Source of the DNA: Ideonella paludis
GTDB taxonomy: Bacteria > Pseudomonadota > Gammaproteobacteria > Burkholderiales > Burkholderiaceae_C
Assembly: GCF_018069865.1 (NCBI RefSeq)
Contig: NZ_JAGQDG010000001.1
Span: forward strand, 922,225-986,224
Length of the DNA: 64,000 nucleotides
Direction of reading: 5' to 3'
In this document: one piece after another, positions 1 through 8,415 of the stretch
Numbering within the stretch: the stretch's first letter is position 1
Layout: each line of letters opens with the position of its first letter
Notes under the pieces: model-generated
Told to the model about the DNA's origin: nothing
The model's input: only the letters and a program-made list of their open reading frames with translations
Databases searched by the model: none
Position numbers and translations under genes: made by a program

Positions 1-1
1 T

Positions 2-1105
2 GCCGCCAGCGGCCCCGGCAAAGCGGTGCTCTATGCCTTCTACCTGGACCAAGGCGGCGCCAGGCGCTGGCAACGCTGGGCCGTGGATGAGCTGTGGGCG
101 GGCGCCAAGAGCGAACCCGGCTTGGGCGAAAACAACGGCCTGAGCTCGCCGACGCCCGTGGACGTGGACGACGACGGCCGGATCGATCTGGTCTATGCCG
201 GCGACTTACAGGGCAATATGTGGCGCTTTGATGTGCGCAACCCCGCTGCCGCCAGCGTGACGCGCTTGTTCAAGACCGAGGCCCAGCAGCCCATCACCCA
301 AGCACCGTTTGTCAGCATGAACCCCAACGCCACCGGCTGCGGCGGCAGTGAGCCCGGCGCCAGTGCCGCAGCCAAGCGCTGCTGGCAGGTGGTGTTCGCC
401 ACCGGCGCGGCCATCTCTCCGCTGATCGGCTCGGCCAATGTGGCGACGCAATCTCTCTACGGCGTGCTGGACAAAGGCAGCGGCGCAGCCGTGGCGCGCA
501 CTCAGCTGACCAACATCGCCTTTGAAGCCAACAAGATCATCAACGGCGTGGAGTACCGCGCGCTCAAGCCCACCACCGTCAACTACAAGGCCGGGGCCTT
601 GGGCTGGGTGGTGGACCTGCAGGCCTATGAGCATGGCGTGGGCGCGCCGCGCCAGCAGCCCACGGGCTTGGTGATGTTTTCGTCCATCCGGCCGACCACA
701 CCCGACAAGGCCATCAATGTGTGCATTGGGCCGCGCTCCTGGCTCAATGAGGTGGATCCGCTCAACGGCTACAGCGCCATCGTGCCCTTTGACACCAATG
801 GCGACGGCAATATCGATGGCCAAGACCGGCTCAACCCCGACAGCAGCACCCCTTTGACCCCGTCCGGCATGGCCGTCAGCGGCGCGCAGTTTGGCCCGCC
901 CGCGGTGCTGCTGGCCGCGTCCAACCAGGCTCAGCAAATGTCGCTGCTGTTGCCCAGCTTGGGCCAGGACACAGGCCAGGCCAATTCATGGTCGGGCGGG
1001 CCGGGCAGCGGCGGCAGCAGCCCTGCACCGGGCAGCAACAGCGCGGCCCTGACGCACGCCAACCCGGCCAAACTGGGGCGCATGAGCTGGCGCGAGAAGT
1101 ACTGA
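2..1105 (+). CDS. PilY1-like protein, C-terminal part (5' end outside window)
   Basis: The reading frame is open from base 2, so the start lies upstream of the window. The 367 visible residues align almost without gaps to the last third of the PilY1-like gene at 13094-17206, with roughly four of five residues identical, including the shared ending SWRE(K/M)Y. Visible motifs are a calcium-binding-type loop (DVDDDGRIDLVYAGD, DNA about 165-210) and a second EF-hand-like loop (DTNGDGNIDGQD, DNA about 790-825), both typical of the PilC/PilY1 beta-propeller. In the family this domain sits at the pilus tip or outer surface and affects type IV pilus extension and adhesion. No pilin or pilus-assembly gene is visible nearby, so a pilus role is inferred. 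The end is Ser/Gly/Pro-rich. Confidence 0.85.
   Translation, partial: AASGPGKAVLYAFYLDQGGARRWQRWAVDELWAGAKSEPGLGENNGLSSPTPVDVDDDGRIDLVYAGDLQGNMWRFDVRNPAAASVTRLFKTEAQQPITQAPFVSMNPNATGCGGSEPGASAAAKRCWQVVFATGAAISPLIGSANVATQSLYGVLDKGSGAAVARTQLTNIAFEANKIINGVEYRALKPTTVNYKAGALGWVVDLQAYEHGVGAPRQQPTGLVMFSSIRPTTPDKAINVCIGPRSWLNEVDPLNGYSAIVPFDTNGDGNIDGQDRLNPDSSTPLTPSGMAVSGAQFGPPAVLLAASNQAQQMSLLLPSLGQDTGQANSWSGGPGSGGSSPAPGSNSAALTHANPAKLGRMSWREKY
2..1105 (+). repeat. Paralogous block, copy 1 (PilY1-like C-terminus)
   Basis: The whole segment is repeated with high nucleotide similarity at about 16109-17206; for example the stretch around 600-700 and that around 16690-16800 differ only at scattered third positions. 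The coding frames end at the same point, so it is an old gene duplication and not a mobile element. Confidence 0.85.
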
Positions 1106-1256
1106 CGACCGGCAGCGAGCGGGGGGCTCGCAGGAACCTTTAGCGTACCTTGAGGCCAGCATGGCCTCTCTTGAGGACGCGTGACTAAGCTGGGGATCGA
1201 CGCGGGGCTGCTGGGCTGCTCTGCGCATCCAAGATCACCTTCTCAGTCGTTGTTCC

Positions 1257-3230
1257 ATGAGTACCTCCTTTGCCTTGACGCTGCGCCTCACGGCAGCCGC
1301 TGCTGCTGTCTCGACCCTTCTTGCCGCCTGTGGCGGCGGCGATGATGCCCCGCCGGCGGCCGTGACCACCGGTACCTGTATTGACGGCACCACCGCCAAT
1401 GCTGTCGGCGCTGATGACCCCTTCGCTGCCCATGCGTGGCATTTGCTCAATACCGGCGCCACACAGGCCGTGTCGGCCCAGAGCAATGCCGGTGTGGCGG
1501 GGATTGACGCGAATGTCAGTGACATCCACAAAGCCGGCAAAGGCTGCACCGGCAAGGGCGTGAAGATCGCCGTTGTGGACACCGCGATGGAGCTGGGCCA
1601 CGAAGACTTGCAGCCCAATGTGCTGCCGGGTCAATCGTTCAGTTTCGCCACGCTGAGCAGCGACACCTCGCCCGCCGCAGATCAGGTGGATCTCGATCAC
1701 GGCACCGGTGTGGCCGGGGTTGCGGCCGCGCGCGGTTGGAATGGTCTGGGCTCGCGAGGCACCGCACCCTTTGCGTCACTCTTGGCGTTTCCGACCGTGG
1801 ACGTGAAGCTGCATGAAAGCCTGTCGTCCGATGCGGTGGCTTATCTCTCCTTTGGGGCCAGCGAGCTGGCGGGTCAAGGGCCCGCCGTGACGCTGTTCGC
1901 CAATCGATCGAGCGGGGTCGACGTCTTCAACTACAGCGCCGGCATGGACATCGGCGTGCCCGCGCCGGTTGAGTCGCCCGGCGCACAAGAGAGCGCGATG
2001 GCCTTTGGCGTCAAGACGCGCCGCGAGGGCAAGGGCGCGATCTATCTGCAGGCCGCCGGCAATGAGTATCAGGGCTCCGAGAAATTCTTCATGCCGGATG
2101 GCAGCACCGCAGAGATCTTCTGTCAGACCGCGCTGTCTGCGGCTCAGCTGCCGGGGTCTTTTGCAAACCTCGATGCGGTGAGCTGTGGCTCGCCCAACCA
2201 AGACTACCGCGGCCACGAAAGCAAGTACATGATTGCCGCGATGCACAACACGGGTCGCGCCGCGTCGTACTCCAGTGCCGGCTCGTCAGTCTGGGTGGCG
2301 GGCTTCGGCGGGGAGTTTGGCGGTGACCAAGCCGCCATCATCACAACCGACAACAGCGGCTGCGCAAGTGGCGCCAACAACGTGGCCAATGCGGCCAAGT
2401 GGAAGGCCAGCTTCCCGGACTGGACCAAGATCATTGCCGACCTCTTTGGCGCCAGCACCCAAGACCCGAATTGCCATTACACCGGCCGCATGAACGGGAC
2501 CTCGGCGGCAACGCCCTCCGTCAGCGGCATTGTGGCGTTGATGCTGGAAGCCAATCCCAAGCTGACTTGGCGCGATGTGGGCTACATCTTGGCCCGCAGC
2601 GCCCGCCAGGTGGACCCGACCATCGCGGACAGCAGCCGCCAGCCGCGCTATCTGCCCCAGGGCAACGCCGTGGGCTGGCCGCTGGACCTGCCTTGGCAAA
2701 CCAATGCGGCGGGCTATCGCTTCCAGAACCGCTACGGCTTCGGCATGGCGGATGCCCGCGCCGCGGTGAACATGTCTATCGGCTTCACGGCCCCCAAGGG
2801 CCGACGTGAGGCGACTTTGGTGGCGCCGCTTTCGGGGCCCTCCACCACCAGCACGATCGACGGCTTCACGGTCTACAGCGGCCTGGCCCGCTTTGCGGAC
2901 ACTACGGCGGTGCAAGGCAAGCTGCAGCTCGATGTGACGCTGACGAATGTGTCCGGGGCGCCGCTCAATGTGGGGGGCCTGCAGTTTGAAGTGATCAACC
3001 GCCGCAGCGGGACGCGGTCCATCGTGATGCCGGCCTTCACGGCGTGGTACATCGGCGGTCAGCGTGACGATGCGCTGCTGATGAACGGTGCCAGCCAGAG
3101 CCTGCGCTTCTTCAGCAATGCCTTTTTCGGCGAGAGCCTGTCCGGCGACTTCGAGGTGCGGGTGGTGGATGTTCGAGGCCAATCCAAGGGCTTGAACTTC
3201 ACGGCCAACCTGAGCTCACACAGCCTCTGA
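1257..3230 (+). CDS. S8 (subtilisin-like) serine peptidase, lipoprotein
   Basis: A 657-residue protein with a lipoprotein signal peptide: hydrophobic N-terminus and lipobox LLAAC with Cys25, followed by Gly/Asp. The subtilase catalytic triad is complete: Asp108 in KIAVVDTAMELGH, His148 in DHGTGVAG and Ser416 in NGTSAATPS. The catalytic domain starts directly after a short linker, so the usual N-terminal I9 propeptide is absent. Residues from about 520 on form a beta-rich C-terminal region resembling a P-type domain. It is probably anchored in the outer membrane facing the periplasm or surface. The next gene starts 2 bp after the stop and encodes a propeptide-like protein, so the pair is probably translationally coupled. 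No clear ribosome binding site precedes the ATG. Confidence 0.9.
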   Translation: MSTSFALTLRLTAAAAAVSTLLAACGGGDDAPPAAVTTGTCIDGTTANAVGADDPFAAHAWHLLNTGATQAVSAQSNAGVAGIDANVSDIHKAGKGCTGKGVKIAVVDTAMELGHEDLQPNVLPGQSFSFATLSSDTSPAADQVDLDHGTGVAGVAAARGWNGLGSRGTAPFASLLAFPTVDVKLHESLSSDAVAYLSFGASELAGQGPAVTLFANRSSGVDVFNYSAGMDIGVPAPVESPGAQESAMAFGVKTRREGKGAIYLQAAGNEYQGSEKFFMPDGSTAEIFCQTALSAAQLPGSFANLDAVSCGSPNQDYRGHESKYMIAAMHNTGRAASYSSAGSSVWVAGFGGEFGGDQAAIITTDNSGCASGANNVANAAKWKASFPDWTKIIADLFGASTQDPNCHYTGRMNGTSAATPSVSGIVALMLEANPKLTWRDVGYILARSARQVDPTIADSSRQPRYLPQGNAVGWPLDLPWQTNAAGYRFQNRYGFGMADARAAVNMSIGFTAPKGRREATLVAPLSGPSTTSTIDGFTVYSGLARFADTTAVQGKLQLDVTLTNVSGAPLNVGGLQFEVINRRSGTRSIVMPAFTAWYIGGQRDDALLMNGASQSLRFFSNAFFGESLSGDFEVRVVDVRGQSKGLNFTANLSSHSL

Positions 3231-3232
3231 TC

Positions 3233-3916
3233 ATGGTCATGCAACGCACGCCCACCAAGGCGGCAGGCCATGCGCATTGGTGGTGGGGGGCCGCAGCAGC
3301 GGTGGCCGTTGGCCTGGCGCTGTATGCCTGGGCTCCTGATCTGGCCCAGGCTGAAGCAGAGCCTCCGCCCGCGGGGTCTGCGGCTGCGGGGGGTGCAGGG
3401 GGCCCTCAGTTCGCGGCGGCCTCGGCGGCTTTGCAGCCGCCTGGCGCACAGCCTGCACCCCACGATGCGGGCGCGGCGCCGCACGCGGCGGGGCCCATGG
3501 TGGCGAGCGCGGCCTCTTCGGTGACTCGTCGGGTCAAGGCACGGCCACTGGCGCTGCCAGAAGGCGCCCCCACGCCATGGGTGCTCTTGGGTCAAGACAG
3601 GGTCGAGCTGCTGGCTCAGCGGCCGGTGGAGGTGGCGGCAGGCCGGACTCAGCCGCTGCTCACTTTGCGCGACCCCGTCACCGGCCAGGTGCACTACCGC
3701 CTCTCGGTGCTGCGGGTCGAGCTGACACCGGGCGCCGATGCGGCGTCCTTGGCCCAGGCTTTGCCAGGCGCGCGCCTGGAGTTCAGCAACCCGGGCTATG
3801 CCTTGATCGAGGTTGTGCCCGAGCACATGCCCGCAGCCTTCAAGCAATTGCAAGCCGACGCACGGGTGCTCAGCGTCGGCCTGAAGGCCTACACACCGCC
3901 AGCGCGCCCCAAGTGA
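3233..3916 (+). CDS. Membrane-anchored protein with subtilase-propeptide-like C-terminus
   Basis: A 227-residue protein that I do not recognise as a named family. It has one N-terminal hydrophobic helix (about residues 16-37), then an Ala/Pro-rich low-complexity stretch to about residue 90, then a compact domain. Residues about 160-225 (RVELTPGADAASLAQALPGA, then ALIEVVPEHMPAAFKQLQAD and VLSVGLKAYTPP) have the pattern of an I9/fervidolysin-type propeptide: a beta strand, a helix with an Ala-rich core, a second strand, and a final 'V-x-S-V' strand. The ATG lies 2 bp after the stop of the propeptide-less S8 peptidase, so a trans-acting chaperone or inhibitor for that enzyme is a reasonable inference. 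A start at the second Met (3239) is equally possible. Confidence 0.6.
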   Translation: MVMQRTPTKAAGHAHWWWGAAAAVAVGLALYAWAPDLAQAEAEPPPAGSAAAGGAGGPQFAAASAALQPPGAQPAPHDAGAAPHAAGPMVASAASSVTRRVKARPLALPEGAPTPWVLLGQDRVELLAQRPVEVAAGRTQPLLTLRDPVTGQVHYRLSVLRVELTPGADAASLAQALPGARLEFSNPGYALIEVVPEHMPAAFKQLQADARVLSVGLKAYTPPARPK

Positions 3917-3978
3917 TGCCTCTGCACTGCCGTCGGCACGTTTGATGCCCTCTCCCCTCTACTGAACAGGTATTCACC

Positions 3979-4353
3979 ATGAAGCGCTTTTCTGCCTTTC
4001 GTCACGCCCTGATGGCGCTCCCCATGCTGCTGGCCTTGGGGGCTTGCACCACTTATGAGTACGTGCCGCCCAGCAGCGATGCAGGGCGCGCCTGCGCCGC
4101 TCAGTGTGAGCAGCCACGCCAAAGCTGTATCGCCTCTGCCCAAGACCGAGCCGAAGCCGGCGCCAAGGAATGCCGGCAAACCCGCGCCTTCACGCTGGCT
4201 CTGTGCTTGGCTGGCGCCAATGACAAAGCCCAGAAGGAGAAGTGCCATGAGCGCGCGCCGGCATGCGTCGCCATCCCCATGACTGAAAGCTGCGAGGCCA
4301 GCTTCAGGCGCTGCTACACCTCTTGCGGCGGCCAGGTCATTGAAGTCGATTGA
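3979..4353 (+). CDS. Small Cys-rich lipoprotein
   Basis: 124 residues. The signal peptide ends in the lipobox LALGAC followed by TTYEYVPPSS, a common outer-membrane lipoprotein start. The mature part contains about ten further Cys residues in spaced pairs (CAAQC, CIAS, C-x-A, CLAG, CHERAPAC, CEAS, C-x-x-x-C), suggesting a disulfide-stapled helical hairpin fold. It lies 62 bp after the propeptide-like gene and on the same strand, so it may be part of the protease operon. The family is unknown to me. Confidence 0.65.
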   Translation: MKRFSAFRHALMALPMLLALGACTTYEYVPPSSDAGRACAAQCEQPRQSCIASAQDRAEAGAKECRQTRAFTLALCLAGANDKAQKEKCHERAPACVAIPMTESCEASFRRCYTSCGGQVIEVD

Positions 4354-4500
4354 GGCTCGTTCGCCGGACGCTCAAGACTAGCTTAGGCGATCCTCAATGT
4401 TTCCTATGTTTCTGTCGAAAGAGAGAAGCGGTCTCAGTGCTGACGTGGCTTTCCAAGGGGCAATCTCCTAGACTTTCTGTCAACAACTAGGACATCGTCG

Positions 4501-5199
4501 TTGACCGTGAACATTGCCACACCCAGCCCTTGGGCTCCGATGAAAGTGCTGACCATTGAGGACGATATTGATATCGCCAGTGGTATTGGCCGAGCTCTGC
4601 ATCACGAGGGCTTTCAAGTGACTCAAGTCCGGAGCTTGAAGGCGGCGCGCCAGGCCTTGCAGGACTCTGTTTTTGATCTGTTTTTGTTGGACCTAGGGCT
4701 GCCCGATGGTGATGGCATGTCGTGGCTGAGGGAGATGCGAACAGCGGGCTATCAAGCGCCGGTGTTGATCCTGTCTGCGCGGGACGGCCTGTACGACCGC
4801 GTGCTGGGCCTGCAATGCGGCGCCGACGATTACCTCATCAAACCTTTTGAGATGTTGGAGCTGTCGGCCCGCGTCAACGCCATGGCGCGGCGGGTGCGGG
4901 GCTTTCAGGTCGGGCAGCTCACCCGCGCGGGCGTGAGCCTGGACGACAAGGCCATGCGCGTCCAAGTGGATGGCCAGAACATTGCATTGTCCAAGACCCA
5001 ATATGAGCTGCTGCGCGCCCTGCTGCTCAAGCAGGGCAGCGTGGTGCCGCGCAGCACACTGGAGCGGGTGGTGTTGCCCAGCGCAGACAGCACCTCTTTG
5101 GACATGCATGTCTCCAATTTACGCAAGAAGATTGGTGCGCACCGACTGCGCACAGTCAGAGGGGTAGGGTATGTCATTGATGCCGACAGACGCGCCTGA
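4501..5199 (+). CDS. OmpR/PhoB-family response regulator
   Basis: 232 residues. The receiver domain (about residues 14-125) has the acidic pocket EDD, the phospho-acceptor Asp64 in FLLDLGLPDGDG, the Ser/Thr switch in LILSARDG and the conserved Lys in LIKPFEMLEL. A winged-helix DNA-binding domain follows, ending RTVRGVGYVID. The start chosen is TTG at 4501 because AGGA lies 8 bases upstream; an ATG at 4540 (MKVLTIEDD) matches the usual family start and is a good alternative. The sensor kinase gene starts 12 bp after the stop, so the two form an operon. This pair is not a paralogue of the A-F kinase set further right. Confidence 0.92.
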   Translation: MTVNIATPSPWAPMKVLTIEDDIDIASGIGRALHHEGFQVTQVRSLKAARQALQDSVFDLFLLDLGLPDGDGMSWLREMRTAGYQAPVLILSARDGLYDRVLGLQCGADDYLIKPFEMLELSARVNAMARRVRGFQVGQLTRAGVSLDDKAMRVQVDGQNIALSKTQYELLRALLLKQGSVVPRSTLERVVLPSADSTSLDMHVSNLRKKIGAHRLRTVRGVGYVIDADRRA

Positions 5200-5211
5200 G
5201 CAGGTGCAGCC

Positions 5212-6603
5212 ATGAGACCCAGCGCCTGGCGTTGGCCCGTGCTGGGCATATCCTGGCGTGCCGCCTTGGCCGGCTTGGTGATGGCCCAGGTCTTGTGGAT
5301 GGTTGTGGGCACCTTGATGTACCTGTTCGACGATTGGAGCGACAAGGACCTTCACACTGATGGGCGGCACACCTTGGTTTTTGAGGTTTTGCGTCAAACC
5401 GAACGCAACCCTGTGCAGCAGGCCCTGCTGCTGACTGCATTGAACAAGCACTTTTTTGCCCGTGACCAACATGCCAACGATGAGCCCGACTTGGTCACCT
5501 CCTTGGTCATTTGGCGCGACGGGCAGCTCGTCTACAGCCCGCCGCATTTGCCGCACCCGGCGGCGCCGACACCCATGGGCGAAATGGTGGACTTGGGCCA
5601 CGGAGCGGCAGGTCAGCTCTGCAAAGCGGAAGCCTCCAGCCCTTACATCGTCTGCTTCACCACCCAAGGCCCGCACTTTTTCATTCGGGCCATTGGCGGC
5701 ACCCTGAAGGACTACATGCAAGTGCTGCTTTACATGGCAATCCTGAGTGGGCCCTTCATGCTGCCCATTTACTGGTGGGCCATGGGGCCTGTCCGGCGCC
5801 TGAGCCGGCAAATCGCGGCACGCCAACCGGAGCAGCTAGACCCCATCGACGTGCAGAAGCATCCCAAGGAGCTGCGGGCGATGGTGGCTGCCTTGAACCA
5901 TTGGATGGCTGAGCTGCAATCCAGCCGCATGCGGGAGCGGCTCTTCTTGGCGAATGCCGCCCATGAGCTCAGAACGCCCCTGACCGCGATCCAGGTCAAT
6001 GCCGAGCAGTTGCAGCGGCAGACGGGGCCTGAAGTGGACGGTGCCTTGGCGCCCTTGCTGAGCGGCTGCCGTCGCATGACGCGCGTGGTGGAGCAGTTGA
6101 TGCGCTTGGTGCGCCATGAGAGCGAGGTGATGGTTGAGGCCGAGCCTCAGTTGCTGGATTTGGCGCGGGTGTTGGAGTCCCGCTTGGCGGAACTCAGCAG
6201 TGTGGCAGACCGCAAGTCGGTGACCCTGGAGCTGCAAGCCGCCCTTGGCCTGCGGGTCTGGGCACCGCCGGAGTCCTTGGAGTCCCTGATCGACAACATT
6301 GTGGGCAATGCCATCAAGTATGTGGACAGCGGCGGCGAGGTCTTGGTGCGTCTGACCCAGCGCGATCACACCGCGCTGCTCGATGTGGAAGACAACGGCC
6401 CGGGCATTGCCGAGGCCGACCGCGAGCGCGCCTTTCAGCGCTTCACGCGGCTGGACAACCCGCGATCCGAATCGGGCGCGGGCCTGGGCCTGTCCATTGT
6501 GCAGTCGGTGACACAGGCTTTGGGCGGGCAGGTGGCGCTGCGCCGCTCAGAGCGACTGGGCGGCCTGCAGGTGCACATTGAGTTACCGCTGAAGTCGATC
6601 TAA
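5212..6603 (+). CDS. Sensor histidine kinase (QseC/TctE type)
   Basis: 463 residues. A first membrane helix lies at about residues 16-42, a periplasmic sensor of roughly 120 residues follows, and a second helix at about 168-192 leads into a HAMP-like linker (MGPVRRLSRQI). The dimerisation/phospho-acceptor box is AAHELRTPLTA with His251. The ATP-binding domain has an N box (NIVGNAIKYV), a G1 box (DNGPGI), an F box (FQRFTR) and a G2 box (GAGLGLSIV). It is the cognate kinase of the regulator just upstream. Its stop overlaps by 4 bp the stop of the convergent DUF2145 gene. Confidence 0.92.
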   Translation: MRPSAWRWPVLGISWRAALAGLVMAQVLWMVVGTLMYLFDDWSDKDLHTDGRHTLVFEVLRQTERNPVQQALLLTALNKHFFARDQHANDEPDLVTSLVIWRDGQLVYSPPHLPHPAAPTPMGEMVDLGHGAAGQLCKAEASSPYIVCFTTQGPHFFIRAIGGTLKDYMQVLLYMAILSGPFMLPIYWWAMGPVRRLSRQIAARQPEQLDPIDVQKHPKELRAMVAALNHWMAELQSSRMRERLFLANAAHELRTPLTAIQVNAEQLQRQTGPEVDGALAPLLSGCRRMTRVVEQLMRLVRHESEVMVEAEPQLLDLARVLESRLAELSSVADRKSVTLELQAALGLRVWAPPESLESLIDNIVGNAIKYVDSGGEVLVRLTQRDHTALLDVEDNGPGIAEADRERAFQRFTRLDNPRSESGAGLGLSIVQSVTQALGGQVALRRSERLGGLQVHIELPLKSI

Positions 6604-7403
6604 CGGATGACTTGAGGCGACCCTGACAAGCCACTGCGCTGTGTCCAGCTGAACATGGAGTCGACTGTCACCGTGTCGATGCGGTTGGAGAAGCGTTTGG
6701 CATTGGGGTGGTCGTCAAACGCCACATTGGCGGTGGTCACACGGGCGCCTAAGCGGGTGAAGGTGCCCAGGTGCAGCGTGGTGGGCTCATAGCCTTTGAA
6801 TTGCAACCAAGCCTGGGCGCGGCTGCGGGTGCTCGCGCTGGGCTCCAGGGCACCGGCCAGCGTCTCCAACGCCCATTGGTTGGACTGTTGATAGCGCTGG
6901 CTCCAAGGGTAGGCCACCATGCTGTAGGCGGGGCTGTGCCATTGCGGCAGGCGTGCGTTGTCTTGCAGCAGCGGCAGCAGCTTGGCTTGGGCCTCGGGGC
7001 TCAGCACCACATAGGCGGCTTCATAGCGGTGGGGCCGGTCCAAGAAAAACTCACCCAAGCCTTGGCGAAAAAGCTGGGCGCGGTCGGTGCCACATTGGTT
7101 GAGCTTGTGCAGCACGCGCCATGGCGGCGCGGGGCTGCCTGCGGTGGCGGCCGGGCGATAGGCAAAGCCCAGGTGCGACCACTGCAAGCCATGCTTGCTC
7201 AGGTCTTGCCCGGCGCGGGCCAGCAGCAGCACCTGTGCGCCGGTGGCGTCCAATTGCTTGGCGGTGGTCTCGGCCAGTTTCAGGCCTTGCTCCAGCTCGC
7301 GCAGGCTCAGGGGCTTCTCTTCGCAGGTGCGGCCGGCCAGCGCGGCGGTGCTGGCGGCCCACAACAGCACGGCAACAGCCGCGATACGCGGGGCGGGGCT
7401 CAT
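6600..7403 (-). CDS. DUF2145 family secreted protein
   Basis: 267 residues with a signal peptide (MSPAPRIAAVAVLLWAAST, then AALAG) followed by RTCEEKPLSLRELEQGLKLA. The segment VLLLARAGQDLSKHG and the following SHLGFAYRP are the hallmark of DUF2145 proteins, whose function is unknown; the Cys and the His/Gly pattern suggest a papain-like or lipase-like fold, but this is not established. The ATG at 7403 overlaps the stop of the upstream gene as ATGA, so the two are translationally coupled. It is the last gene of a three-gene minus-strand operon. Confidence 0.8.
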   Translation of the reverse strand: MSPAPRIAAVAVLLWAASTAALAGRTCEEKPLSLRELEQGLKLAETTAKQLDATGAQVLLLARAGQDLSKHGLQWSHLGFAYRPAATAGSPAPPWRVLHKLNQCGTDRAQLFRQGLGEFFLDRPHRYEAAYVVLSPEAQAKLLPLLQDNARLPQWHSPAYSMVAYPWSQRYQQSNQWALETLAGALEPSASTRSRAQAWLQFKGYEPTTLHLGTFTRLGARVTTANVAFDDHPNAKRFSNRIDTVTVDSMFSWTQRSGLSGSPQVIR

Positions 7404-7825
7404 CGGGTGATGGGCTCGTTGTAGAGCAGCGAGGCCCCAATCTCGTTGGGGATGAAGCACAAGGCCTCACCGGCCGCAGAGAGCACCCAGCCCGCACCGA
7501 TGGCGACCACGGTGACGCTCGTGCCCACGGCGGCCACCGACTCGCCGGCAAAGCGCACGCTCATGCGCACGCCGTCCGACGCGCGCTGCAGCACCCAGAC
7601 CGAGCCGGCGGCGGTGGCTTCCACCGCGACCACCGTGAAGGCCACTCCGGCCGACAGCACGGCGACCGGCGCCGCCACCGAGACGGCAATCGGCAGGGCC
7701 GAGAGCAGGCTGATGTCGGATGCATGCGAGTTGCAGCAGCGGTGGGCCGAGGCGATAGGTGACACCGTCAGCAGGCTCAGGCTGAGGGCGGCGCATAGGC
7801 TGATACGGGTGAAGCTTGTGGTCAT
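7400..7825 (-). CDS. Small secreted hydrophobic protein, unknown family
   Basis: 141 residues. The start at 7825 is set by an AAGGAG box six bases upstream; a longer frame to 7924 lacks such a signal. The N-terminus is a signal peptide (TRISLCAALSLSLLTVSPIA followed by SAH) and is followed by RCCNS. The rest is Ala/Val-rich with long beta-like hydrophobic runs (about residues 45-120), so it may be a lipid-associated or beta-rich periplasmic protein. It lies 10 bp after the YiaA-like gene and overlaps the start of the DUF2145 gene. I cannot assign a function. Confidence 0.7.
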   Translation of the reverse strand: MTTSFTRISLCAALSLSLLTVSPIASAHRCCNSHASDISLLSALPIAVSVAAPVAVLSAGVAFTVVAVEATAAGSVWVLQRASDGVRMSVRFAGESVAAVGTSVTVVAIGAGWVLSAAGEALCFIPNEIGASLLYNEPITR

Positions 7826-7835
7826 GTCGGGCTCC

Positions 7836-8324
7836 TTATTCGGCGTTGCGGGCAGCGTGTTGGCGGGCTTCGTGACGGCCTTCTTGGCGGGCGGTCCAGC
7901 GGGCTTCCAGCAGGTCGGCGTCATAGGCGTCGCGCAGGGTCTTGGCCAGGGTGAAGACGCAGGAGATGAGGAACAACCAAGACACCAGCAGGTAAGACTT
8001 CCACACCGGCTGTATGTTCATACGCCACAGGCCCCAGGCCGTCAGCACCATGGCCAGCACAAAGCCGGCCCAGGCCACGTTGGACCACATGGGCGAGTCT
8101 TGACGTTGCTCTTGGTTGTCGCGGATGGTTTTGGCCAGCACAAAGGCGCTGCACAAACAAAACACATAACCCATCACCATGAAGGCGCGGTCCAGGTCCT
8201 CGCCGGGCAACCAGGCCAGGCCGGTGGCGCACAGCGAGGCGGCGATACCGAAAGAGATCCAGACTTGCGCTCGCCACGCACGGGTGTCGCGGCGGATCAT
8301 GGTCAGGGGTTGGTGTGAGTCCAT
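7836..8324 (-). CDS. YiaA/YiaB-like inner-membrane protein
   Basis: 162 residues with four predicted membrane helices arranged as two similar helix pairs. The first pair begins WRAQVWISFGIAAS and ends FVLAKTIRDNQEQ; the second ends FTLAKTLRDAYDAD. This duplicated two-helix layout with a K-(T)-x-R-D sequence after each pair fits the YiaAB domain family, of unknown function. The C-terminus is a charged tail (RQEGRHEARQHAARNAE). It is the first gene of the operon with the small secreted protein and the DUF2145 gene. Confidence 0.75.
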   Translation of the reverse strand: MDSHQPLTMIRRDTRAWRAQVWISFGIAASLCATGLAWLPGEDLDRAFMVMGYVFCLCSAFVLAKTIRDNQEQRQDSPMWSNVAWAGFVLAMVLTAWGLWRMNIQPVWKSYLLVSWLFLISCVFTLAKTLRDAYDADLLEARWTARQEGRHEARQHAARNAE

Positions 8325-8415
8325 ACAGGGCTTTCAGGGTTGAACAGGGTTTCATCATCGAACGCTGCGTGGCCGCAGCGCAGGCGCTTGCGTGCGTGTG
8401 CAGGTCCGTCGGCCC

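Noticed and set aside
3577..3945. Second open frame inside the propeptide-like gene
   Set aside because: Out-of-frame shadow with no start signal; the 3233-3916 frame has a membrane helix and an ordered domain.
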